A stretch of 7,076 bases of DNA from an uncultured Bacilli bacterium (GCA_934162685.1 CAKPJO010000083.1:1-7076); one strand, 5' to 3'. Counted from the stretch's first letter, positions 1 to 5,919 are shown. Notes: generated by a model not told the origin, from the letters alone. Numbers and translations: made by a program.

Positions 1-90
1 AACTCCACATGTCGTATTTGCGACCACTAAAAGCAAGGCGACAAATATATAAATGCCAACACATATTTTTTTCTTTGTTTTTAATTTCAT
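1..90 (-). CDS. N-terminus of an exported or membrane protein (partial)
   Basis: Only the first 30 codons are in the window and the gene continues past the left edge. The start is ATG at 90-88. A Shine-Dalgarno AGGAG at 101-97 overlaps the TAG stop (102-100) of the preceding gene, so translation is probably coupled. The peptide begins MKLKTKKK, followed by a hydrophobic run (about residues 9-25, ICVGIYIFVALLLVVA), which is a signal peptide or an N-terminal membrane anchor. A Cys follows in NTTC, but the residues before it do not fit a normal lipobox. It is the third gene of the peptide/secreted-protein unit and probably shares its regulation. The function cannot be told from this fragment; it could be another secreted partner or part of an export or processing system. 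Confidence 0.75.
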   Translation of the reverse strand, partial: MKLKTKKKICVGIYIFVALLLVVANTTCGV

Positions 91-99
91 AAACTACTC

Positions 100-2169
100 C
101 TATTTAGTAAACGTTTCATTAAAAACACCAATAGTATCTAAAGCCGCAGTAGACATATCTCCGCCTTTATCTTTATAACTATGTCTTAATGAAGTTAATC
201 TAATAACATTTTCTCCGCTTATAAATGAAACATTATCAATAATAACGTACATCCAGTTACCCATTGCTAAGGCATAACCTTCTCCATTACTTTTATTAGT
301 AAATCCTTTACCTTCATTATCATTACCTTTTAATGTTGCTCCATCATCAATACTAATCGCATTGTTATTAACTGTTAAAGCAAACACTTGATTAAATTGC
401 ATATCATCAGTACCCCAAGTTGTAAAACTATCGTTTACAAGATAGTTATATCCGCTTGCGGCTTTAATAACAATACTTCCTACAAAAGAAGCTTCAACAT
501 TTATCTTAACTTCTACATATGTTCCGCCATAAAATTGTCTAGCTAAGTTTCCATTAAGAGCGGTATTAGCAAGCGCTTTGACATTTACACTAGAAACACT
601 ATTATCAACCATTGTTACTGGTCGAATGTCTTTTCCGTTATAAGTACCATTTGTTCCGCCTAAATTATCACTAGTTATATCAATATAGTTAGATGTAGTT
701 ATATGTTCGTTTAATACTTCATTACATCTTTCACAATGTACATTGCTTAATTCTAAGTAATCAGAACTTTCACTTACTTTTGTTCCAGTAATAATATGAC
801 TTCCATACATTGGTAATACTTTACTCATTACTTTACCATAATCTTTAAAAGTAAGAGTTTCTTTACCATTTTCTAAACACTTTTGTTCAACTATTTTAGT
901 TTCAACATCATTTGCACAAACTTTATATTTATAAACTTCCACACTATCTAAAGAAGGACTTGATTGTGTTCCGTTAGTGCCTGGATCTTTATAAAGAAGG
1001 GTGCCATCTTCTTTTAAAGGTTTTTTAGAAATAATTTCAATTTTATTATCACCTTTGATAAAGAAAGCATCTAATGGTATGTTAACAAAGTTTCCCATTG
1101 CATCACCATAATTACCCGCCTTACCAGGTAATATAACATCATCCTTAACTTCTACTTTATATCCGTTAACTAATACATCAAATACTTTATTAAATTGCAT
1201 ATCTCCAGTAGTAAAGCCATTAGAGTTATTTGTTAAATAACCAGTCGCTGCACGAATGACTAATTTACCAGCAAAAGTAGCATCACTAGTAAATGTTGAT
1301 GTTGCTCCTGCGCCATTATATAAGTAATGTAAATAATTACTACCTATAGATTTAGCAACTGCCTTTGGAAGATTTTGTCCCCCAGCATTTCCAGCATTAA
1401 ATTCAGTCGCATTTTTTCTTCCATTAAATGAATTAGCGTTTAAATAGCCTTCACTATCACTTAATATAAAATTATGCGCATACACTGATTCATAATTTGT
1501 ATTCGTGTTGTCTAATGAGCTGACAATATTCATAGTTTGATTATAAGAATAGTTATCTTTTTCTAATCCTACATTAGCTAAGTCTAGATTACCAAAAGTA
1601 TAAGTATAGCTACCATTTATTTCGTCTTGTAAACTAGTGACTTTATTATCTAATATTTCCCCATTAATTGATGGAATAAGTGATAAAGATGAATATGTAT
1701 GATGTTCATCTTTAAATTTGATAGTGTAACAAGACCACAAATAATCACTTGATGCTTCATTTTTATCTTCCGTAATAGAATTTAAATTTTCTGAATAATA
1801 ATAATTCTTTCCATTCGCACTTATCGAACGATATAACGTTGATACATTTTTATTTCCTAATTCATAGTTTTCGTTATTAATATCTAACGAATAAGAAATA
1901 CTATTAATATTTCCAGACACCGCCATCGCAAATCTTAAAAAATAATTTGAACCATCATAACCTAGTTGAGTATAAACTTTAGAATATTTATAACTATCAG
2001 AATCTCCTAATTTAATATTTTTTAGGAATAGTTTTTCATTACTTTGATAGTCTTCTGCTTCGCATGTAAGAGAATCAAAATTATCTTTATGGACTTCTTT
2101 TTTAGATTCTCCCATCATCATTGACATTAATAATGGTAAAACAAATACTAGAATTGCATTCTTTTTCAT
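100..2169 (-). CDS. Large secreted protein with two carbohydrate-binding-like modules
   Basis: A 689-aa exported protein, not matched to a named gene. ATG at 2169 has a strong site AAGGAGGT at 2185-2178. Residues 1-20 are a signal peptide or anchor (Lys-Lys, then a hydrophobic core to about 19). Residues about 30-200 form an unrecognised beta-rich domain. Two related modules follow, about 223-415 and 495-686. They share DMQFNxVF, a V-N-G/N strand, an AMGN motif, a G-(D/E)-N-x-I strand and a final LDxxxV. This layout resembles CBM6/CBM35-type galactose-binding folds (family resemblance, inferred by eye). Between them, about 418-490, lies a degenerate Cys-rich linker containing CLENGKE and HCERC. 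No LPxTG, SLH or other C-terminal anchor is visible, and no catalytic domain is seen. It follows a 45-aa peptide gene whose stop codon overlaps this gene's ribosome site, so the two should be co-expressed. A role in glycan or surface binding is plausible but inferred. Confidence 0.85.
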   Translation of the reverse strand: MKKNAILVFVLPLLMSMMMGESKKEVHKDNFDSLTCEAEDYQSNEKLFLKNIKLGDSDSYKYSKVYTQLGYDGSNYFLRFAMAVSGNINSISYSLDINNENYELGNKNVSTLYRSISANGKNYYYSENLNSITEDKNEASSDYLWSCYTIKFKDEHHTYSSLSLIPSINGEILDNKVTSLQDEINGSYTYTFGNLDLANVGLEKDNYSYNQTMNIVSSLDNTNTNYESVYAHNFILSDSEGYLNANSFNGRKNATEFNAGNAGGQNLPKAVAKSIGSNYLHYLYNGAGATSTFTSDATFAGKLVIRAATGYLTNNSNGFTTGDMQFNKVFDVLVNGYKVEVKDDVILPGKAGNYGDAMGNFVNIPLDAFFIKGDNKIEIISKKPLKEDGTLLYKDPGTNGTQSSPSLDSVEVYKYKVCANDVETKIVEQKCLENGKETLTFKDYGKVMSKVLPMYGSHIITGTKVSESSDYLELSNVHCERCNEVLNEHITTSNYIDITSDNLGGTNGTYNGKDIRPVTMVDNSVSSVNVKALANTALNGNLARQFYGGTYVEVKINVEASFVGSIVIKAASGYNYLVNDSFTTWGTDDMQFNQVFALTVNNNAISIDDGATLKGNDNEGKGFTNKSNGEGYALAMGNWMYVIIDNVSFISGENVIRLTSLRHSYKDKGGDMSTAALDTIGVFNETFTK

Positions 2170-2183
2170 ATACGTTTACCTCC

Positions 2184-2321
2184 TTATAGTTCTACATAGC
2201 CGTCATCTAAGAGATCATTATTATCTTTGACATCAAAATCTCCTGAAGCACACGTAATATCTTCTAAAACGACATCAACTTCCAAATAGTTTGGAGTTAT
2301 GTACTTTTTCTTTGTTTCCAT
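2184..2321 (-). CDS. 45-aa acidic peptide, possible signal or accessory peptide
   Basis: A small gene with a full set of signals: ATG at 2321-2319, site AAAGGAGG about 2340-2333, and stop TAA at 2186-2184 that overlaps the next gene's AAGGAGG. The product starts METKKKYITPNYLEVDVV. It has a single Cys at residue 23 in ITCASGDF and an acidic tail (DVKDNNDLLDDGYVEL). There is no signal peptide or membrane segment. Short proteins with a basic N-terminus, a Y-x-x-P motif and a central Ser/Gly turn are common hypothetical proteins in gut bacteria, but I know of no established function. A central Cys followed by an acidic tail recalls AgrD-like pheromone precursors, yet the usual amphipathic leader and an AgrB partner are not seen. 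It is the first gene after the regulated promoter, so it is expected to be made in bulk when the system is on. The existence of the gene is well supported; its role is not. Confidence 0.8.
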   Translation of the reverse strand: METKKKYITPNYLEVDVVLEDITCASGDFDVKDNNDLLDDGYVEL

Positions 2322-2350
2322 AATAAAAGAAACCTCCTTTTAGCAATTTA

Positions 2351-2379
2351 ATTATACATTAAAACGCTTTCATTAGAGG
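2351..2379 (-). promoter_or_regulatory. Promoter for the peptide and secreted-protein genes
   Basis: The minus strand carries a perfect -10, TATAAT, at 2356-2351. With a 17-bp spacer the -35 position (2379-2374) reads CCTCTA, a poor match to TTGACA. A good -10 with a poor -35 is typical of promoters that need an activator, and a direct-repeat site lies just upstream. The expected start is near 2344, giving a leader of about 23 nt that includes the ribosome site. No terminator separates the kinase gene from this promoter, so some read-through from the kinase is also likely. Confidence 0.68.
2358..2373 (-). promoter_or_regulatory. cre-like site (CcpA operator) inside the promoter spacer
   Basis: The minus strand reads ATGAAAGCGTTTTAAT. 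Against the cre consensus WTGNAANCGNWWNCAW it has one mismatch (A in place of the C near the end), and the other strand also has just one. It fills the spacer between the -10 and -35 positions, where a bound CcpA would block polymerase. Carbon catabolite repression of a secreted protein with carbohydrate-binding-like modules makes sense. The match is by eye and the genome's CcpA is not seen here. Confidence 0.55.
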
Positions 2380-2385
2380 TTTATA

Positions 2386-2419
2386 GCCGTATTCAGTAAT
2401 CTGCTTGCCGTATTCAGTA
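2386..2419 (-). promoter_or_regulatory. Paired direct repeat, likely LytTR response-regulator site
   Basis: Two perfect copies of TACTGAATACGGC (minus strand) lie at 2419-2407 and 2398-2386, 21 bp start to start, which puts both on the same face of the helix. LytTR-domain regulators (AgrA, ComE, VirR types) typically bind two roughly 9-bp direct repeats with a spacer of about 12 bp, giving the same 21-bp period. The first copy begins at the base after the kinase stop codon, and the second ends 6 bp upstream of the weak -35. The adjacent genes encode a LytTR regulator and its kinase, so this is the obvious candidate for their target. The core sequence itself is not a close match to the AgrA consensus. 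Confidence 0.68.
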
Positions 2420-3772
2420 TTAGTTTAAAGGCAACAATATTGACAAAGAAAAGATATGATTTTCATTATCGACATTAATTCTAACATCACCATTATATTT
2501 TTTAGCAATATACATAATTGATTTTATACCATAGCCATGATAATCTTTGTCTTTTTTCGTAGTTATCGGTAATCCCGCATTATCAAGTTTAATTTCTCCA
2601 CTAAAATAATTTTCCACACGAATGGAAACTAAACTATGAATAGGACGAACAATTAGATTAATTGTTCTTAAATCTTTGTTATCTGTTTTATTAACTGCTT
2701 CGATTGCGTTATCAATAGCATTTCCAAATAAAGAATACAAATCAGATTTATCAATAAAGTTTAAACTAGAACAATCACCAAAATATTTCATTTGAATATG
2801 ATTTTTAGTACAAAGCAAACTCTTTTCCGTTAAAATTAAATCAAGTGCTTCATTACCTGTTTTTAATGTTGAATCATAAATAGATACAATATTTTCTAAT
2901 TCATTTAATGTGTTCTTATCAACATTTTCTTTTGAACCAAATTCGCGAATTTGATGCCTTAAATCATGACATTTAATATTAATCAAATCAATATTTTGTT
3001 TCGTAATAGTGTATTGTTCATCAGCTTTATGAAGTAATTGCTGAGTAATTAATAATTCTTTTCTTAAATGTCTAATATCAATAAATGAAGTTTGAATGCA
3101 AAAAATCATAATACATAAAATCACATTACATAAAGATACAACTATTGAATGAATACGATTATAATCACCATTAGAATAAACAAATATTGCATTTAACAAA
3201 ATATCGGAAAACAAAATCAAACCCGACATGGCAAATATCACAATAATACTAAATTTAATATCTGTCGCATACATTTTCTTACGTAAAAAATGATAGCCAA
3301 AAGCGTAAATAAAGGAATAACACGTTAAATAAACAGAAGCAAATAAAATAAAATTAATGGCATTATTATAAAAATCCACTAGTGTTTCACCATATATACC
3401 CACTGAATTTGAAGTATACAATCCAGAAATATGACAGATGAAAGCAAAAACATTATGAGCAAGAGTTTGTAAAGTATAAGAAGAAATCGCTATAAAAAAT
3501 ATTCTTTGCCATGAAGCATCGTAAATGAAAAATAGCATTCCTACACATATAAAAAATAATATTAAAAACATTAAAGATGTATACCACCAAGTATATGATA
3601 TGTTTTTAAATAACGGAAAGAAAAAAGAAATAACTAGAATTATAGCAATAGATGAAATTAATCTAACAACAAAATGATTACGCTTCTTTAATCTATATGA
3701 AAACATTAGCATTGCCACAATAATTTCAAGAGCAAAAACCATTTTATAGAGGGCTAATTGTGATAATTCCAT
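2420..3772 (-). CDS. AgrC-like sensor histidine kinase (GHKL type)
   Basis: A membrane sensor kinase that should phosphorylate the LytTR regulator encoded just before it. About seven hydrophobic segments fill residues 5-230. A linker helix follows, then the phospho-acceptor motif KCHDLRHQI (His about 269). The GHKL ATPase domain shows the N-box LFGNAIDNAIE (about 349-358) and a glycine-rich DYHGYGIKSI (about 411-420). This order matches the AgrC/HPK10 family, which usually senses peptides. The frame is open to a GTG at 3787, but the ATG at 3772 is the better start: the purine-rich AGGTGGTGG at about 3789-3781 lies a suitable distance upstream, and it begins one base after the regulator's TAA stop (3776-3774). 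The product is 450 aa, normal for the family. The cognate signal is unknown, as no AgrB/AgrD pair is visible. Confidence 0.9.
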   Translation of the reverse strand: MELSQLALYKMVFALEIIVAMLMFSYRLKKRNHFVVRLISSIAIILVISFFFPLFKNISYTWWYTSLMFLILFFICVGMLFFIYDASWQRIFFIAISSYTLQTLAHNVFAFICHISGLYTSNSVGIYGETLVDFYNNAINFILFASVYLTCYSFIYAFGYHFLRKKMYATDIKFSIIVIFAMSGLILFSDILLNAIFVYSNGDYNRIHSIVVSLCNVILCIMIFCIQTSFIDIRHLRKELLITQQLLHKADEQYTITKQNIDLINIKCHDLRHQIREFGSKENVDKNTLNELENIVSIYDSTLKTGNEALDLILTEKSLLCTKNHIQMKYFGDCSSLNFIDKSDLYSLFGNAIDNAIEAVNKTDNKDLRTINLIVRPIHSLVSIRVENYFSGEIKLDNAGLPITTKKDKDYHGYGIKSIMYIAKKYNGDVRINVDNENHIFSLSILLPLN

Positions 3773-3773
3773 A

Positions 3774-4487
3774 TTAAACACCACCACCTAGTGATAAATA
3801 ATTATTTAAGTCATTAACAAATTGTTTCTTTTTAGCGCGTGATATATTTAATACTACATCACCTATATAAGCTGCACCTTCTTCTATTTTAGTAACATAA
3901 TATAAATTAACTAAATAGCAACGATTACATAATGAAAAATAATGATCTTTTAATTTTTCAATATAGTTATCTAATGTGTCACGCAAAGAATATGTTTCTC
4001 CTGTTGTATGAAATATAACTTTGTGATCAATTACTTCAATGTATTTAATATTCATAATAGGGATTTTAATTGTTGTATTTTTATTTTTAGAAATAATAAT
4101 AAATTCATCATTACTTATAAACTTCATTAATCTTTCCATGGTAAGGCAAAAAGATGAATATGATATTGGTTTAAGTAAATAATCAAAAGCATTTACTTCA
4201 TATCCTTTAATGGCATATTGAATTAAAGATGTAGTAAAAATTATTTTAACTATATCATCTTTTTCTCTAATAAGACGCGCAACATCAATACCATTTTTTT
4301 GTGGCATACTAATATCAAGCAATATTAAATCATATTTGCTTTTTTCAAAATTATTTAAGAAAGAAACTGGATTATCGTATTTATCAACATTTACAGTTAA
4401 TGATTTAGCTTTAAAGAAACTAAAGATGGAATCTTTAAGTGATTTAATTTCTTTAATCTCATCATCAACGATACAAACTTGATACAT
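3774..4487 (-). CDS. LytTR-family response regulator (AgrA-like)
   Basis: A 237-aa transcription regulator. The receiver domain (about 1-120) has the acidic pair in IVDDE (Asp 8 and 9), the phospho-acceptor Asp 58 in LILLDISMP, the switch Thr in FTTS (about 85-86) and Lys 106 in YLLKP. The LytTR DNA-binding domain (about 132-232) shows the typical YIEVIDHKVIFHT strand pair and the FSLCNRCYLVNLYYVTKI segment, close to the family's R-x-(Y/H)-x-V-N pattern. An in-frame GTG at 4493 directly abuts the GAGGT ribosome site (4498-4494), so it cannot be used well. ATG at 4487, six bases downstream of that site, is chosen. The kinase gene follows after one base. The probable target is the 13-bp direct repeat at 2386-2419, which makes this a locally acting activator. 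Confidence 0.92.
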   Translation of the reverse strand: MYQVCIVDDEIKEIKSLKDSIFSFFKAKSLTVNVDKYDNPVSFLNNFEKSKYDLILLDISMPQKNGIDVARLIREKDDIVKIIFTTSLIQYAIKGYEVNAFDYLLKPISYSSFCLTMERLMKFISNDEFIIISKNKNTTIKIPIMNIKYIEVIDHKVIFHTTGETYSLRDTLDNYIEKLKDHYFSLCNRCYLVNLYYVTKIEEGAAYIGDVVLNISRAKKKQFVNDLNNYLSLGGGV

Positions 4488-4507
4488 ACTCACACCTCGT
4501 TTATTTT

Positions 4508-4535
4508 ATTCTACATTTATTGAAAAATTATTCAA
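4508..4535 (-). promoter_or_regulatory. Possible promoter of the regulator-kinase genes
   Basis: The minus strand has TTGAAT at 4535-4530, a 16-bp spacer and TAGAAT at 4513-4508. This predicts a start near 4501 and a very short leader before the GAGGT site. The region is so AT-rich that other -10-like strings (for example around 4545 and 4570) could serve instead. A promoter must exist here, because a terminator closes the preceding unit. Confidence 0.38.
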
Positions 4536-4559
4536 GTTATAAATATTTTCTTAATTTGG

Positions 4560-4578
4560 TATGTATTTATAATACATA
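4560..4578. repeat. 19-bp palindrome upstream of the regulator gene
   Basis: TATGTATT and AATACATA are perfect 8-bp inverted arms around a TAT centre. It lies between the terminator of the upstream unit and the putative promoter of the regulator gene. It could be an operator for a dimeric regulator. As an RNA stem it would be weak. The base composition makes chance occurrence plausible. Confidence 0.45.
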
Positions 4579-4590
4579 TTTTTAAAAGCA

Positions 4591-4645
4591 AAAATAAAAA
4601 AAGAGTGAATAAATAAAGAATATTTAATTCACTTTATCACTCTTT
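4591..4645 (-). terminator. Intrinsic terminator after the tRNA-editing gene
   Basis: Perfect 9-bp arms AAAGAGTGA (4645-4637 on the minus strand) and TCACTCTTT (4608-4600) extend by a further four pairs past a one-base bulge, enclosing an AT-rich loop. On the minus strand a run of T follows (TTTTTTT, then ATTTTT). The stem begins at the base after the TAG stop of the upstream gene. An overlapping smaller stem, GTGAAT/ATTCAC, is also possible. Confidence 0.8.
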
Positions 4646-5191
4646 CTAAGAATTAAATCTAATTATTGTCGCTTTATGATTAGAAAATGGTAATATTTTT
4701 TCTAATACATCACTTGTTTTTAACTTCATATAACAAGTAGTGGTGCCATCACTACAGCCATAATATTCATCTTTAATAACATCTTCATCAATTACTACTT
4801 CTACTTTATTATCTTTATCAACTAAGCAACTAAAAATAGTACAAGCTCCAATAACTACTTTTAATAGTTCATGCAATAATTCTTCGCTTCCAAAAGATAC
4901 TCTACTTATATTAAGCGCCGAACTAAATGCTTTTGTATTAAATTTCTTATTGCTTTTTGTAACAAATAAATAAAATTTAGTTTTTTGTTGATTGCATAGA
5001 AACAATGTCTTAATAACTTCTACTCCTAATACTTTATCAATTGCTAAACAATCTTCCATGGTAATCGCAGGACTTGTTTCAACTCGTGTATAAGGTATAT
5101 CAAGCCTTTCTAATGTTTCATAAACTTCTTTTTCTAATTCGGTTTTATAGGCAATCGGTTTAGAATTTGTTGGATTTTTTACTTCAATCAT
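4646..5191 (-). CDS. YbaK/ProX-type aminoacyl-tRNA deacylase
   Basis: A 181-aa protein of the YbaK/aminoacyl-tRNA editing family, most like the stand-alone ProX type. That type hydrolyses mischarged tRNAPro (for example Ala-tRNAPro) in the cytoplasm. Visible motifs are AITMEDCLAIDKVLG (about 42-56), VIKTLFLC with the conserved Lys 61, KFYLFVTK (about 72-79), the GACTIF turn (about 115-120) and YYGCSDGTTTCYMKL (about 143-157). The length is typical of the family. ATG at 5191 has no recognisable Shine-Dalgarno sequence. It lies three bases after the TAA of the flavin reductase gene, so initiation probably depends on coupling. No metabolic link between the two genes is evident. The substrate specificity is inferred from family resemblance only. 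The terminator directly after the stop ends this unit. Confidence 0.85.
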   Translation of the reverse strand: MIEVKNPTNSKPIAYKTELEKEVYETLERLDIPYTRVETSPAITMEDCLAIDKVLGVEVIKTLFLCNQQKTKFYLFVTKSNKKFNTKAFSSALNISRVSFGSEELLHELLKVVIGACTIFSCLVDKDNKVEVVIDEDVIKDEYYGCSDGTTTCYMKLKTSDVLEKILPFSNHKATIIRFNS

Positions 5192-5194
5192 ACA

Positions 5195-5749
5195 TTATTT
5201 TTTAATGCTTAAACCATCTTTAAAAGCATTACCAACACGTTCTTTAACAACATAATAACCATTGGTGAATGGGTCATATGCAATAGCGTCTAATTTGCTA
5301 ATATCAACATTACCATCAGTTAATACTTCTTCATCAGCGGTAACATTAAGTACTCTACCAACGATTCCGCAGCTGGTTTCTTCTAAAAATTCACATTCCA
5401 TACATACTGGAAATTCATTAATAATTGGTGCATCAACATGATTGGATTTACTAAATGTCATCTTACTTTTTTCTAATTTGTTTGGTGTATCATTACCAGA
5501 AGCAATACCAAAATAATCCGCTTCTTTTACGTGTTTTGCATCAGCAACACTAACAGTAAATGCTTTTCTTTTTAAAATATTTTTAGTGGTTTTATGGAAG
5601 TCTGATAAATTTAATACTACTTGATCCATTTCTAGCATCATTCCCCAAGCAGCATTCATAACATCAACAGTTCCATCATCATTATAAGTCGCTACCATTA
5701 GAACTGGCATTGGGAAAATAGCGGATTTTGTTTCAATTTCTTTTTTCAT
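5195..5749 (-). CDS. Flavin reductase-like FMN-binding protein
   Basis: A 184-aa protein of the flavin reductase/flavoredoxin-like family, which binds FMN and passes electrons from NAD(P)H to flavin or other acceptors. Supporting motifs are FPMPVLMVATYNDDGTVDVM near the N-terminus, NAAWGMMLEMDQVVLNLSD, HKTTKNILKRKAFTVSVA, and the C-terminal DAIAYDPFTNGYYVV, all in the family's usual order. The frame is open to 5800, but ATG at 5749 is chosen because AAAGGAG (5766-5760) lies ten bases upstream and the protein then starts MKKEIETKSA, as relatives do. It is the first gene of a two-gene unit with the tRNA-editing gene. Its leader contains a long hairpin whose foot is six bases from the ribosome site. 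The physiological electron acceptor is not known. Confidence 0.85.
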   Translation of the reverse strand: MKKEIETKSAIFPMPVLMVATYNDDGTVDVMNAAWGMMLEMDQVVLNLSDFHKTTKNILKRKAFTVSVADAKHVKEADYFGIASGNDTPNKLEKSKMTFSKSNHVDAPIINEFPVCMECEFLEETSCGIVGRVLNVTADEEVLTDGNVDISKLDAIAYDPFTNGYYVVKERVGNAFKDGLSIKK

Positions 5750-5772
5750 AATCGTTTGTCTCCTTTGTTTTT

Positions 5773-5827
5773 GGATAAAATATGTTGATAATAAATTCAA
5801 AATTAATTATCAATATTAATTTTATCC
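5773..5827 (-). promoter_or_regulatory. Long imperfect hairpin in the flavin reductase leader
   Basis: Outer arms GGATAAAAT (5773-5781) and ATTTTATCC (5819-5827) are perfect. Inner arms TTGATAAT (5785-5792) and ATTATCAA (5806-5813) are also perfect, around a 13-base loop, with a small asymmetric internal loop between the two stems. As RNA it would end six bases before the ribosome site. As DNA, the GATAAT/ATTATC half-sites resemble those of Fur-family operators but are spaced much more widely. It is either a leader structure or an operator. Confidence 0.55.
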
Positions 5828-5848
5828 TCTGGTTTAATAACCATACTT

Positions 5849-5878
5849 AATATAGCATTAAATATTACAAATTTCCAA
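5849..5878 (-). promoter_or_regulatory. Promoter of the flavin reductase unit
   Basis: The minus strand has TTGGAA at 5878-5873, an 18-bp spacer and TATATT at 5854-5849 preceded by TGC, which makes an extended -10. The predicted start near 5842 gives a leader of roughly 90 nt that contains the hairpin at 5773-5827. Confidence 0.6.
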
Positions 5879-5889
5879 TATTTAGAGAT

Positions 5890-5919
5890 GCAACGACTAA
5901 TTTGCAATACAACTAATTT
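5890..5919. repeat. Imperfect tandem repeat upstream of the flavin reductase promoter
   Basis: Plus-strand GCAACGACTAATTT (5890-5903) is followed directly by GCAATACAACTAATTT (5904-5919). They differ by a two-base insertion and one substitution. The pair ends 11 bases upstream of the -35 box, where an activator would bind. It is short and AT-rich, so it may be accidental. Confidence 0.4.

Noticed and set aside
2184..2321. Calling the 45-aa peptide AgrD
   Set aside because: It has a Cys followed by an acidic tail, but no amphipathic leader helix, and no AgrB is visible. The resemblance is too weak for a name.
3773..3787. GTG start for the kinase gene at 3787
   Set aside because: No ribosome site lies upstream of it. 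ATG at 3772 has the purine-rich AGGTGG sequence before it and starts one base after the regulator stop.
4488..4493. GTG start for the response regulator at 4493
   Set aside because: It directly abuts the GAGGT ribosome site with no spacing; ATG at 4487 is correctly spaced.
5750..5800. 17-residue N-terminal extension of the flavin reductase
   Set aside because: The extension overlaps the AAAGGAG site and the leader hairpin; the ATG at 5749 is well placed and matches the family start.
5750..5842. FMN riboswitch before the flavin reductase gene
   Set aside because: The leader lacks the GC-rich conserved core of that riboswitch; only an AT-rich hairpin is present.
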